From: Aminobacter ciceronei
Lineage (GTDB): Bacteria; Pseudomonadota; Alphaproteobacteria; Rhizobiales; Rhizobiaceae
Length of the DNA: 64,000 nt
Reading direction: 5' to 3'
NCBI RefSeq assembly: GCF_014138625.1
Contig: NZ_JACJHY010000027.1
Location: forward strand, 1 to 64,000
Below are positions 17,456 to 25,388 of the stretch, in pieces. The first letter of the stretch is position 1; every line of letters starts with the position of its first letter. The translations under genes and the position numbers were made by a program. The notes below the pieces were generated by a model, which saw only the letters and a list, made by a program, of their open reading frames with translations, did no database searches and was not told the origin of the DNA.

Positions 17456-18727
17456 TCAGCTTGTCTTGGTGTCCGGGACGAAGGTCCCCGAGGTGATCGG
17501 GCTCTCGCGGTTGCGGCGCTTGAGAGAACGGGCAAGCGTGCCGCGGAAGGCTGCCCAACGTTCGCGCCAGCTGGCGGCAAGGCCGGCCTGGACCACCCGC
17601 AGCCCGCCATAACAGGGGAATGGCTGACCGGTCAGGGCGAGACCGGCGAGCCGCCACAGCACCGAGCGCTTCTTGGTGCCGTGGTCGTCATGCATGGCTT
17701 CGAGTTCGGCAACGGAGAACGCCTCCTCATGGATGTAGCCGGCGACGAGCGCATCCTCGATCAACTGCCTGCCGCGTACGGTTCGGGCAATGTGCATGTT
17801 CCAGCCGTCGCCGGCCTCGCGATGGCTCGGCTTGCCATCCTCCATGACCCAGCAATCGCCGGCGACGACGTCGGCGTGCTCGCCTGTGCCGTCAGCGCAG
17901 ATCTTGCAGCGGAACATCAGCTCGTAGGTGAGATTAGAGAACCATGTCTCGTCATAACTCTGGCTGTGCGCCCTGCCCTGCCGCGTGTGCAGATAGGTCG
18001 GACCGGGCCAGCCATGGCCGCGATAGCGGAACTCGTCGACGTCGCGGTGGTCCTCGCCGAAGCGCCTGACGATGTTGTAGGTGGCGGCAATGCTGGGATT
18101 GCCGCCGCAGACCATCGCCAGCATGTAGGGGATCTGCAGGTCGACGCGCGGATCGACAAGCGCCAGGTTGCGCAAGGTGGCGACGTCGCAGGGCTTGCCG
18201 ACGAACGCGAAGCGGCGGCCGCTGTCGAGCAGCGCTGCGATGTCCTTCAGCGGCGCCGACGGCCCGTAGCGGGAGCCCGAAGAGGCAACGATCTGCTCGC
18301 GCGTGGTGTTGAACCTCGGTTCGTTGTGCAGCGGGTTGTCGCTTGCGACGCCGGTCTGCAACACGCCGTCGACCTCGCCGCTTTCGACCAGATAGACCGC
18401 GAGCGCGGTGAGCACGCCGCCGGTGGCGCTCCTGAAGCGAATCTCCTTGTCGGTCGCATGGCCCTTGGCGAGATGCAGCATCGCGCCGAAAATGCGGTGC
18501 GGCTTGGCCTCGGCTGGTGCTGCGCCCTGCTGCGCGCGCCCGGCACATATCTCCAGCACCGCCTGCTGCTCGCCCTTGTCGAGCGGGCGCTGGCCGCGCG
18601 GCCGCATGTAGCCTTCAGGCGACATATCCATGCGCAGGGCGTCGCCTCCGAGCAGGCTCGCGCAAGCGCCGCAGCCGGTGCAAAGCCCACGCTCAACAAT
18701 CTCCTCGATGCTTGCCGCAGCACGCAT
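17456..18727 (-). CDS. FrhB/FdhB-like Fe-S flavoprotein (coenzyme F420 hydrogenase beta-subunit family)
   Basis: A 423-residue protein. An N-terminal ferredoxin-like motif GLCTGCGACASL is followed by the FrhB_FdhB N- and C-terminal domains (FRSATGGVLTALAVYL, SSGSRYGPSAPL, VGKPCDVATLRNL, FRCKICADGTGEHADVVAGDCW). The cysteines for further Fe-S centres are present. Family members reduce F420, or in F420-free bacteria oxidise or reduce other substrates. Rhizobia are not known to make F420, so the partner here is unknown. I chose the ATG at 18727 because GGGAGGA precedes it; an ATG at 18760 is possible. It is first in the operon with the aminotransferase, SMP-30 and RidA-like genes. Confidence 0.82.
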   Translation of the reverse strand: MRAAASIEEIVERGLCTGCGACASLLGGDALRMDMSPEGYMRPRGQRPLDKGEQQAVLEICAGRAQQGAAPAEAKPHRIFGAMLHLAKGHATDKEIRFRSATGGVLTALAVYLVESGEVDGVLQTGVASDNPLHNEPRFNTTREQIVASSGSRYGPSAPLKDIAALLDSGRRFAFVGKPCDVATLRNLALVDPRVDLQIPYMLAMVCGGNPSIAATYNIVRRFGEDHRDVDEFRYRGHGWPGPTYLHTRQGRAHSQSYDETWFSNLTYELMFRCKICADGTGEHADVVAGDCWVMEDGKPSHREAGDGWNMHIARTVRGRQLIEDALVAGYIHEEAFSVAELEAMHDDHGTKKRSVLWRLAGLALTGQPFPCYGGLRVVQAGLAASWRERWAAFRGTLARSLKRRNRESPITSGTFVPDTKTS

Positions 18728-18816
18728 GCGCCATCCTCCCGGCGACAGCCTCGCGGCCATCGCCCCAGCGACAGGTTTTCGATCTCAGCTGTTGGCTCAA
18801 GTTATAGGTCGGCGGT

Positions 18817-18836
18817 ATTTGCCCGGGCAAATTGCC
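18817..18836. promoter_or_regulatory. perfect palindrome upstream of the FrhB-like operon (candidate operator)
   Basis: ATTTGCCCGGGCAAAT (18817-18832) is a perfect 16-bp palindrome. It overlaps a second inverted repeat, GGCAA-A-TTGCC (18826-18836). It sits about 90 bp before the FrhB-like start and 18 bp after the LysR stop, in a 126-bp non-coding gap. Symmetry, position and isolation suggest a regulator site. Which protein binds it is unknown. Confidence 0.5.
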
Positions 18837-18853
18837 AATCCGAATGACCGACA

Positions 18854-19786
18854 TCAGCCTGAGTGATCCCGGCAGGCGTCCGGAAAACAATCGTCGAGCA
18901 CGCCGCGAACCCAATCATGCGCCGGGCTGCCTTCAGAGGCCGGGTGCCAGTAGAGCCAGGTCTGAAGCGGCGGCATGCGGAAAGGCCGGGGCAACGCAAC
19001 GAAACCATCTTCGGGCAGGAAGTGCCGGACGAAGGAGGTCGGAATTGTGAGGCAGAGGTCGCTGCGCGACAGGATGGCGGCAGCGGCCAGGCAATGTTCG
19101 AGATGCACCGCCACCTGCCGCTTCAGCTTCATCCGGGCCAGCGCGCCGTCGACCAGATTGGCAAAGCGCGGGCGATTGGAGATGTGCAAGTGGCTGAGCG
19201 CCATGTAGCGCTCGATGGTGAAGGGTTCGGTCGCCGCCGGATGGCCCCGGCGCATGACACAGACGAATTCGTCACTGAACAGCAGGCGCTGGCCGAAACC
19301 ATCCTCGGCCAGCGGATGCGACTCGACGGCGAAGTCGATCTCGCCCGAGGCCAGGCCGGGAAACAGGTCGCGCTCGGCAAGGAAGCGGTTGCGCACCGTC
19401 AGCCTCGAGCCCAGCCGGTTCAACTCGCCGACAAACGGTGCCAGCACGACCGCCTCGGCATAGTCGCTCATGCTGAAAGAGACGATGCGCTCGGAGGCGA
19501 GCGGGTCGAAGCGCTCATGCCGTGCGAGCGTGCGGTCGAGCGCGGTGAGCGCTTCACGGACAGGGCCGATCAGCGTTTCGGCGAGCGGCGTCGGCGCGAT
19601 GCCCTGCCGGGCACGGACGAACAGCTGGTCGCCGAAGATGTCGCGCAGGCGCGCCAGGCTGTTGGAAACGGCGGGCTGGGTGACGTTGAGCGTTTCGGCG
19701 GCACGGGTGATGCTGGCCTCGCCGTAGACGGCCTCGAAGACATGCAACAGGTTGAGGTCGAGCTTTGCCAGATTGCGCAGGACCAC
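18854..19786 (-). CDS. LysR-family regulator (NodD/LeuO-like)
   Basis: A 310-residue LysR protein. The N-terminus LAKLDLNLLHVFEAVYGEAS followed by ITRAAETLNVTQPAVSNSL is the helix-turn-helix of the NodD/LeuO/PcpR-like branch, and the effector domain contains EIDFAVESHP. The GTG at 19786 is preferred because GGAGGAGGTGGGG lies directly upstream; an ATG at 19822 lacks a ribosome site. It is on the same strand as, and 126 bp upstream of, the FrhB-like operon, which makes it the best candidate to control that operon through the palindrome at 18817-18832. It is divergent from the marR gene. Confidence 0.85.
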   Translation of the reverse strand: MVLRNLAKLDLNLLHVFEAVYGEASITRAAETLNVTQPAVSNSLARLRDIFGDQLFVRARQGIAPTPLAETLIGPVREALTALDRTLARHERFDPLASERIVSFSMSDYAEAVVLAPFVGELNRLGSRLTVRNRFLAERDLFPGLASGEIDFAVESHPLAEDGFGQRLLFSDEFVCVMRRGHPAATEPFTIERYMALSHLHISNRPRFANLVDGALARMKLKRQVAVHLEHCLAAAAILSRSDLCLTIPTSFVRHFLPEDGFVALPRPFRMPPLQTWLYWHPASEGSPAHDWVRGVLDDCFPDACRDHSG

Positions 19787-19960
19787 ACCCCACCTCCTCC
19801 ATCCCCGGCTGCGCCGCTCCATTGGCGAGAATGGACATTACCTACGCTGATCGAAGCCGCAGCCTCGTCCGAAGGGACTAGGAGGATGGTTCTTGCCGGA
19901 GATATTGCCGCGAATTACATAGGCATCTAATGATAATCAAAAGAACAAAAGGGGATCGAT

Positions 19961-20404
19961 ATGAGCAGCGCCGAGCTGAAGAGCGCGTTTTTTGACGAAT
20001 TGCTGAAGGTCAACCGCAAGCTCAGGACGATGTTCGACGCGCGGGTGAAGGAGCGCGGCCTGACGCTGGCGCGCGCCCGACTGATGATGCAGATCGCCAA
20101 ATGCGAGGGCAAGACGCAGGCCGAGCTGGCAGAGCAGATGCAGATCGAGCAGCCCTCGCTGGTCGGGCTCATCGACGGGCTGGAGAAGAAGGGGCTGGTG
20201 GTGCGCTGCACCACCGACGGCGACCGGCGCACCAAGCGCATCTTTCTGACGCCGACGGCGCGGCGCGAGGCCGACAGCATGTTCGCCGACGTCGCCGAGC
20301 TGCGCTGCCTGGTGCTTACCGGTGTTGACGACGCCGACATCGAAAGCGCGACCCGCGTGCTGCGCGTGCTGAGCGAGAACATTGGCGCGGCGGCCGAGGA
20401 CTGA
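19961..20404 (+). CDS. MarR-family transcriptional regulator
   Basis: A 147-residue winged-helix protein. The DNA-binding core is ARARLMMQIAKCEGKTQAELAEQM followed by the recognition helix EQPSLVGLIDGLEKKGLV (split here for length: EQPSLVGLI, DGLEKKGLV) and wing DGDRRTKRIFLT. N- and C-terminal helices form the dimer interface. AAGGGGATCGAT precedes the ATG. It converges on the flavin reductase gene and is divergent from the LysR gene, with 174 bp between the starts. No obvious target gene adjoins it on the same strand. The ligand is unknown. Confidence 0.88.
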   Translation: MSSAELKSAFFDELLKVNRKLRTMFDARVKERGLTLARARLMMQIAKCEGKTQAELAEQMQIEQPSLVGLIDGLEKKGLVVRCTTDGDRRTKRIFLTPTARREADSMFADVAELRCLVLTGVDDADIESATRVLRVLSENIGAAAED

Positions 20405-20416
20405 CGCCCAAACAGA

Positions 20417-20441
20417 AAGGGCGCCCGAAACGAGCGCCCTT
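20417..20441. terminator. bidirectional terminator between marR and the flavin reductase gene
   Basis: AAGGGCGC and GCGCCCTT form an 8-bp stem with a 9-base loop. A TTTCTGTTT run follows on the minus strand; the plus strand lacks a clear T tract. It lies 13 bp past the marR stop. Confidence 0.6.
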
Positions 20442-20506
20442 CCCATGCAAGGTCGTCGGGGGCTTACGCCTTGCGGTGGAGCGGGTGGGCCGACAAGGCT
20501 CTGGCC

Positions 20507-21169
20507 TCAGCCGATGACCTTTTCCGACTTCGGGGCGGCATTGGCGGCTTTTTCCTCTTGAGGAAAAAGCTCGGCCGGGCGCTTGAGCACGAACTGGTCG
20601 GCGGCAACGATGTAGTTGTCGGCGTGGAGACGGGCGATCGGCTGGTAGACCTCGGGCCGGACATAGCGGCCGCGCTCATCGAGGCAGTCGTCGCGAACAT
20701 ACATCTGCACGACCTCGCCAATGACGATGGTGCGGCGGCCATAATCGAGGATCTGCGACACACGGCACTCCATGGCGCAGGGCGATTCCTCGATGCGGGG
20801 TGCCGCGACCTTTTTCGACGGCGTGCTGGTCAGGTCGGCGAGCTCGATCTCGTCGACGTCGGCGGGGAAGTTGATGCCGGTGACGATCATCTCGCTGGCA
20901 ATCGCCATGTCGACCATGTGGACGACGAACTCGCCGGAGCGGCGGATGTTGGCGACGGTGTCCTTGGCGGTGCCATCAGGACGGGTCTGCATGCCGAGGA
21001 TGAGCAGCGGCGGCTCATGTGAGAAGACGTTGAAGAAGCTCATCGGCGCGGCGTTGTTGCAGCCATGCTCGTCGATGGTGGTGACCAGCGCGATGGGGCG
21101 CGGTCCGACGAAGTTGGTGAGCAGCCGGTAGCGGTCCATTTCGGGCAGCTCGGCGAAATCGAAATCCAT
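20507..21169 (-). CDS. flavin reductase family protein
   Basis: A 220-residue protein with the split-barrel FMN-binding fold of the DIM6/NTAB flavin reductase-like family. Key segments are FVGPRPIALVTTIDEHGCNNAAPMSFF (split: FVGPRPIALVTT, NNAAPMSFF), PPLLILGMQ and the GEFVVHMV strand. Such proteins supply reduced FMN to monooxygenases or act directly on small substrates. The ATG at 21169 follows GAGGGAG. In-frame codons further upstream lack homology. It is divergent from the GntR gene across a 255-bp spacer with operator-like repeats, so it may belong to the same regulon as the amidohydrolase. Confidence 0.88.
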   Translation of the reverse strand: MDFDFAELPEMDRYRLLTNFVGPRPIALVTTIDEHGCNNAAPMSFFNVFSHEPPLLILGMQTRPDGTAKDTVANIRRSGEFVVHMVDMAIASEMIVTGINFPADVDEIELADLTSTPSKKVAAPRIEESPCAMECRVSQILDYGRRTIVIGEVVQMYVRDDCLDERGRYVRPEVYQPIARLHADNYIVAADQFVLKRPAELFPQEEKAANAAPKSEKVIG

Positions 21170-21327
21170 TTTTTCTCCCTCAGACCGCAATCCGCAGCAT
21201 GTGGTGGGTGCCGATATCATACACCCGAAGCACCGGCGCCTCACGTTTCCGGACGGCAGACCCGCGCCACCATGTAGCAGGTCGGTTCCCGACTCCATCC
21301 ATCGCACGCTGTCATCGTATCCAATTA

Positions 21328-21384
21328 TTGTCAACAATCGTTGTCAACAGATTTGTTGACTTGCCGCGCTTTTAGGTTTGAATA
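21328..21384 (+). promoter_or_regulatory. candidate GntR operator and promoter
   Basis: TTGTCAAC occurs at 21328-21335 and 21341-21348, and an inverted TTGTTGAC half-site at 21353-21360. The last overlaps a -35-like TTGACT (21356-21361), which is followed after 17 bp by TGAATA (21379-21384). This sits 40-100 bp before the gntR start. GTTGTCAAC-type half sites suit FadR-subfamily GntR proteins, so autoregulation is likely. It is inferred from repeats only. Confidence 0.5.
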
Positions 21385-21424
21385 GGTTGGAGCCGCATAT
21401 CGGGACGAACGGGAGGAGGATTGG

Positions 21425-22114
21425 ATGGACGCTGAAGCAGGCATGCGGCATGCCACCGATCAGGAAATCTACGAGAAGATCTGGAGCGCCATCGCCGAGC
21501 GGCAGATCGGCCCCGGCACGCGGCTGAAAGAAGAGCAGCTTGCCGACATCTTCGGCGCCAGCCGGGCACGCATCCGCCATGTGCTGCAGAACCTCGCCCG
21601 CGACGGCCTGATCACACTGGTTCCCAATCGCGGTGCGTTCGTATCCAAACCGTCGATCGAGGAAGCGCGCGATGTGTTCTTCGCCCGCCGCACCATCGAG
21701 GAAAGGCTGGTCGAGCGGCTGTGCGCGACCATCGACGCCGCCGGAATCGCTCGGCTGGGCGAACATGTCGACCAGGAGCGCAAGGCCCACCAGGGCGGCG
21801 ACCTCGCCGGTGCGATCAGGCTCTCGGGCGCGTTCCACATGCTGATCGCCGAGTTGGCGCAATCGCAGATCCTCGCCACCCTGCTGCGCGATCTGGTTTC
21901 GCGGACGTCGCTGATCATGGCGATGTACCAGCAGAAGGAAATCCAGAACTGCGGCCCCGACGAGCATGCGGCGATCGTGCAGAGCATCACCGCGCGCGAC
22001 GCCAAGGCGGCACTTGCCGTCATGCACCACCACCTCGCCCATATCGAAAACCAGCTCGATCTCGAAAGCGAACGCGTGCTCGCGCGCGACCTGGAAGACA
22101 TTCTGGGGCTGTAG
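21425..22114 (+). CDS. GntR-family regulator (FadR subfamily)
   Basis: A 229-residue regulator. The winged helix-turn-helix spans residues 8-72 (GTRLKEEQLADIFGASRARIRHVLQNLARDG in pieces: LADIFGASRARIRHVL, NLARDGLI). The C-terminal FCD effector domain carries the histidine/aspartate metal or acid site around FHMLIAELA, DEHAAIV and HHHLAHIE. AGGAGGATTGG precedes the ATG. It is followed by the amidohydrolase after an 86-bp spacer holding a strong hairpin, and is divergent from the flavin reductase gene. It probably controls both. Confidence 0.88.
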   Translation: MDAEAGMRHATDQEIYEKIWSAIAERQIGPGTRLKEEQLADIFGASRARIRHVLQNLARDGLITLVPNRGAFVSKPSIEEARDVFFARRTIEERLVERLCATIDAAGIARLGEHVDQERKAHQGGDLAGAIRLSGAFHMLIAELAQSQILATLLRDLVSRTSLIMAMYQQKEIQNCGPDEHAAIVQSITARDAKAALAVMHHHLAHIENQLDLESERVLARDLEDILGL

Positions 22115-22125
22115 CCCCGGTTTGA

Positions 22126-22165
22126 CATGGCTTGCGGAAGTCCGGCTCGGACTTCCGCAACCATG
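22126..22165 (+). repeat. long near-perfect hairpin between gntR and the amidohydrolase gene
   Basis: TTGCGGAAGTCCG (22132-22144), a GCT loop and CGGACTTCCGCAA form a perfect 13-bp stem, extended by CATGG/CCATG with one bulged C. No T tract follows. It may attenuate expression, protect the mRNA, or be a small palindromic repeat. The remaining spacer shows nothing else. Confidence 0.6.
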
Positions 22166-22199
22166 CGATTTCGCCCGCCGACTTTTGGAAAGCAGTGAC

Positions 22200-23645
22200 A
22201 TGACGCAGCCAGACATCCTCGTCCGCAACGTGACGGCGATCACCGTCGACCCGGAACGCCGGGTGATCGACCGCGCCTGGATCGCTGTCACCGGCGACCG
22301 CATCAGCGCCATCGGTGGCGACGGCGACGCCGAGCCTGTCGGCGCCAGGGACATCATCGACGGCACAGGCATGGTGGCGATGCCCGGCTTGATCGACAGC
22401 CATTCGCATGCCGGCCACGGGCTGGTGCGCAATGCCGGCGCCGGGCTCGACAGCTGGTTCGACGCCTGCGAGGAGATCTACGCGCGCGGCTCGACGCCGG
22501 ACTTCTGGCGCGCCGAGGCGCGCATGACCCAGCTCGAACGCCTGCGTGGCGGCATCACCACCGGTATGACGCTGCTCGGCGGCGGCGCCGATATCTACCG
22601 CACCGACGATCCCATCTATGGCGACGCGCATTGCGGTGCGACCGCCGAATCCGGGCTGCGCACCTTCATGGCCGTCGGCCCCGGCCGGACGCCCTTCCCG
22701 AAAAACTACCGCCAGTTCTCGGAGACCGGTCAGGCGCGCGACGTATCCGTCGGCTTCGAGCGCCAGCTCGAGGTCAGCGAAATCCTGATCGATCGCTGGA
22801 ACGACCTGCTCGGCCGCGGCACCGGCGTGTGCCTTGTCATGCCGGTCTATTATGCCGCCCAGGTGGCGGATGCCGATGCCCGACGGCAGGTCGTCGAGAT
22901 GGGCGAAGCGGTCATGGATCTGCGCCGTCGCAAGGGCGTGCTGTTCACCCAGGACGGCCACCGCGACGGGTCGATCGCGCTGGCGCGCGATCTTGGTGTC
23001 CTCGGTGAGTTCGCGCTTCTGGGTCATAGCGTCGACCTCACCGAGGAAGATTTTGCAGCACTGAAGGAGACAGGCGCGTCGATCATCCACAATCCGAGCG
23101 CCATCATGTCGGTCTATGGCCGCTGCCCGGTGCCGGAGCTGCTCGAGGCTGGCATCAATGTCTGCCTGGGTTCGGACGCGGCCGCCCCCGACCGCGGCTA
23201 CGACATGTTCCGCCACATGGCGCAGTGCATGCACTACCACCGCCGCCATTTCCGCGACCCGGCCTATCTGCCGCCCGGCAAGACCATCGAGATGGCAACG
23301 ATCGACGCTGCCAGGGCGCTTGGCCTGGAAAAGGAACTGGGGTCGCTGGAGCCCGGCAAGAAGGCCGACATCGTGCTGGTCGACATGCGCAAGCCGCATC
23401 TCTACCCGCCCGTCATGCCGGTGACGCGCATCGCCCATTTCGCCAACGCCGCCGACGTCGACACCGTCATCGTCAACGGCAAGGTGTTGATGCGCAGCCG
23501 CAGGACCGACCATCTCGACGCCGAGGACATCCTCGCCGATGCCGCCGAGCAGGCGGCACTCGCCTTCGAGCGTGTCGGGCTGACACATCTGCTGGAGGAA
23601 CCTGAGGAGTTTTGGCGCAACGCGCGTCAGCCGCTGCAGCTCTGA
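22200..23645 (+). CDS. amidohydrolase (TRZ/ATZ/8-oxoguanine deaminase-like)
   Basis: A 481-residue metal-dependent hydrolase of the ATZ/TRZ group, which deaminates or dechlorinates purine- and triazine-like rings. Metal ligands are visible: HSHAGHG after PGLID, the third His in QDGHRDG, the fourth in LGHSVDLT, and Asp in LGSDAAAPDRG. The C-terminal beta-sandwich ends with the usual KKADIVLVD and VIVNGKVLM strands. It has the normal length for the family. It is co-directional with gntR. Without a defining substrate loop, guanine deaminase, 8-oxoguanine deaminase and unrelated chlorohydrolases all remain possible. Confidence 0.82.
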   Translation: MTQPDILVRNVTAITVDPERRVIDRAWIAVTGDRISAIGGDGDAEPVGARDIIDGTGMVAMPGLIDSHSHAGHGLVRNAGAGLDSWFDACEEIYARGSTPDFWRAEARMTQLERLRGGITTGMTLLGGGADIYRTDDPIYGDAHCGATAESGLRTFMAVGPGRTPFPKNYRQFSETGQARDVSVGFERQLEVSEILIDRWNDLLGRGTGVCLVMPVYYAAQVADADARRQVVEMGEAVMDLRRRKGVLFTQDGHRDGSIALARDLGVLGEFALLGHSVDLTEEDFAALKETGASIIHNPSAIMSVYGRCPVPELLEAGINVCLGSDAAAPDRGYDMFRHMAQCMHYHRRHFRDPAYLPPGKTIEMATIDAARALGLEKELGSLEPGKKADIVLVDMRKPHLYPPVMPVTRIAHFANAADVDTVIVNGKVLMRSRRTDHLDAEDILADAAEQAALAFERVGLTHLLEEPEEFWRNARQPLQL

Positions 23646-23648
23646 GCC

Positions 23649-24262
23649 TCAGCCCAGCAACGGCCAGTTGCCGACGCTCCGGCGGCGGCCACTGGCCGAA
23701 CGATGCAGGAGATGAAACTCCGTGATCGGGACGACGATCGGCCGGTCGAGAGGCGTTTCCGGGACGAGCCTGTCGGCGTAGAGCACCGTGCAGTGGGGCA
23801 CGAAGCCGGCGCGCCGGCGTAGCCGGAGCCCCGCACGGTTCAACGCATCGATGATCCGGCGTTCGAGCTCCACCACCTTTTCGGCACCCTTGCCGCACAG
23901 CAGAACCAGCGGTTTCGATTCCCGATTGTGGAAGCTGGCGATGCGGTCGAAGGCCAGCTCGAATGCCGGCACTCTGACTGTCGCGGCGGCGGCCGAGGCG
24001 TCATGCACCGTGGTTCGGTCGATCTCCCCGCCGTTGTGAAGCCCCACCAGCGAGACGTGCAGCTGTCCTGCATCGCGTGCTTCCCGGACAGGCCATGGCT
24101 GCGGCGGGTATGGTCCGCCACCGTCGCCATCTGCGCCGACTGACCCGGATGCAGACGAAACATCAGCCTGTCTGCGTCGGACCTTGCCTGCCTTGGCCAA
24201 CGCGACGGTGGTCGCAAACCAAGCGAAGTTGCTCCGAAGTCGAACTGGAGTTGCCGCGACAT
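23649..24262 (-). pseudogene. 2'-5' RNA ligase-family protein, frameshifted
   Basis: The N-terminal portion begins at ATG 24262 (MSRQLQFDFGA) and runs in one frame through DRLMFRLHPGQSAQ and HGLSGK. The C-terminal portion is in another frame and holds both catalytic HxT/S motifs (LHVSLVGL and PHCTVLYAD). Together they reconstruct a full-length LigT/ThpR-like phosphoesterase of about 205 residues. The frames switch near 24065-24090, implying a single-base indel or a sequencing error. A LexA-like box lies 17 bp upstream of the ATG. It is convergent with the amidohydrolase gene. Confidence 0.75.
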
Positions 24263-24278
24263 GACTTCCTTCTTTTAA

Positions 24279-24293
24279 GAACAAAGAAGGAAC
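24279..24293 (-). promoter_or_regulatory. LexA (SOS) box
   Basis: GAAC-AAAGAAG-GAAC matches the alphaproteobacterial LexA consensus exactly (GAAC-N7-GAAC). It is 16 bp upstream of the 2'-5' RNA ligase start. A TTGCCG / CAGCAT pair with 17-bp spacing lies just upstream, so the box would cover the transcription start. It shares the CTTTGTTC half with the box at 654-668. Confidence 0.55.
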
Positions 24294-24351
24294 ATGCTGA
24301 GTTTATTTTCCGAGCCCGGCAATCCTGCTTCCAGAGCCCGTCGAAGGCGAT

Positions 24352-25383
24352 CTAGCCCTGCTCTCTCAACCAGTCTGCCAGCGACGGCCTGACATGCCCG
24401 GCGCGGCCATGCATGACCTCGGCTGCACACATCGAGTTCACCACGGCCTCCTCGGTTGCTTCGGCCGCGGCGCGGAACAGGCGATCGATGCGGTTTTCGT
24501 TGAGGGCGGAGATGGAAACGAAGTCGGCACGCTCGTCATGATCGAAGGTCTGGGCGGTCGAGAAGCCGAGCGCGATGTCGCCGCTGCCATGCCCCCAATA
24601 GGCACCGAGCCTGGCGAGACCGGCGCCGCAGCGGCGGACGACGCGCTTGAGCTGTCGGTGTTCCATCGCGATGTCAGTGGCGAGGATGACGATGACCGAG
24701 CCCTTCTCGGCCTCTCGCCTGCTGCGCGGATCGGGGCGACGACCATCGGGAAGGACGAGATCGCCGGCGCGGCCGAAATTGGTCAGCACCAGCACGCCGA
24801 CATGATGCGCGCTGCCGGCCAACTCGATGCGGCGCGAGGCAGTGCCGATGCCACCCTTGAAACCGAAGCAGCTCATGCCAGTGCCGGCGCCGACATTGCC
24901 TTCGGCAACCGGCCCGGACGCGGCTGTTGCAAGCGCTGCGCGGGCATCGTCCTCGGTGACGGCGAGCGCCTGGATGTCGCTGAGATGGCCGTCATTGCAC
25001 TCCATGACCACGGGATTGACCGTCGACGTCTCGCGGCCGATGTCCGGATTCTCCAGAACCGCCGCGCGGATCAGCGCGTTGGCGCAGGTGCCGACGCCGA
25101 AGGTGTTGGTGAGCAGGATCGGCGTCTCGATCGAACCGAGCTCGTCGACCTGCATCAGGCCGGTGCTCTTGCCGAAGCCGTTGATGACATCGCAGGCGGC
25201 CAACACCTTATTGCGGTACATGTTACCGCCATGGGGCAGGACCGCGCTCACGCCGGTGTTGAGGTCGCCCGCGCGAATGGTGCGATGGCCGATGGCCACG
25301 CCTGAAACGTCGGTGATGGCGTTGAGCGGTCCGGTCGGCGACGTGCCGAAGGAGATGCCGAGCTCGCGGGCGATGGTCGACAT
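24352..25383 (-). CDS. P1-family peptidase (DmpA-like aminopeptidase)
   Basis: A 343-residue Ntn-fold hydrolase of the DmpA/S58 family: L-aminopeptidase/D-esterase or beta-peptidyl aminopeptidase. Conserved segments are TDVSGVAIGHRTI, GFGKSTGLMQVDELG, LLTNTFGVGTCANAL, GAGTGMSCFGFKGGIG and the self-cleavage site Gly-Ser in EKGSVIVILATD, where Ser becomes the N-terminal nucleophile. It has normal length and no signal peptide. It starts 5 bp downstream of the Nudix gene, so the two form an operon. A role in recycling unusual peptides, such as those with D- or beta-residues, is plausible; note the separate D-peptide cluster at 35-46 kb. Confidence 0.9.
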   Translation of the reverse strand: MSTIARELGISFGTSPTGPLNAITDVSGVAIGHRTIRAGDLNTGVSAVLPHGGNMYRNKVLAACDVINGFGKSTGLMQVDELGSIETPILLTNTFGVGTCANALIRAAVLENPDIGRETSTVNPVVMECNDGHLSDIQALAVTEDDARAALATAASGPVAEGNVGAGTGMSCFGFKGGIGTASRRIELAGSAHHVGVLVLTNFGRAGDLVLPDGRRPDPRSRREAEKGSVIVILATDIAMEHRQLKRVVRRCGAGLARLGAYWGHGSGDIALGFSTAQTFDHDERADFVSISALNENRIDRLFRAAAEATEEAVVNSMCAAEVMHGRAGHVRPSLADWLREQG

Positions 25384-25388
25384 CGGCG

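Noticed and set aside
17456-18727. Evidence for an F420 coenzyme pathway
   Set aside because: Only the FrhB-like domain is present; no F420 synthesis gene is in the window, so the name is by homology only.
19937-19960. Third LexA box near GAACAAAAGGGGATC before marR
   Set aside because: The second half is GATC, not GAAC, so it fails the consensus.
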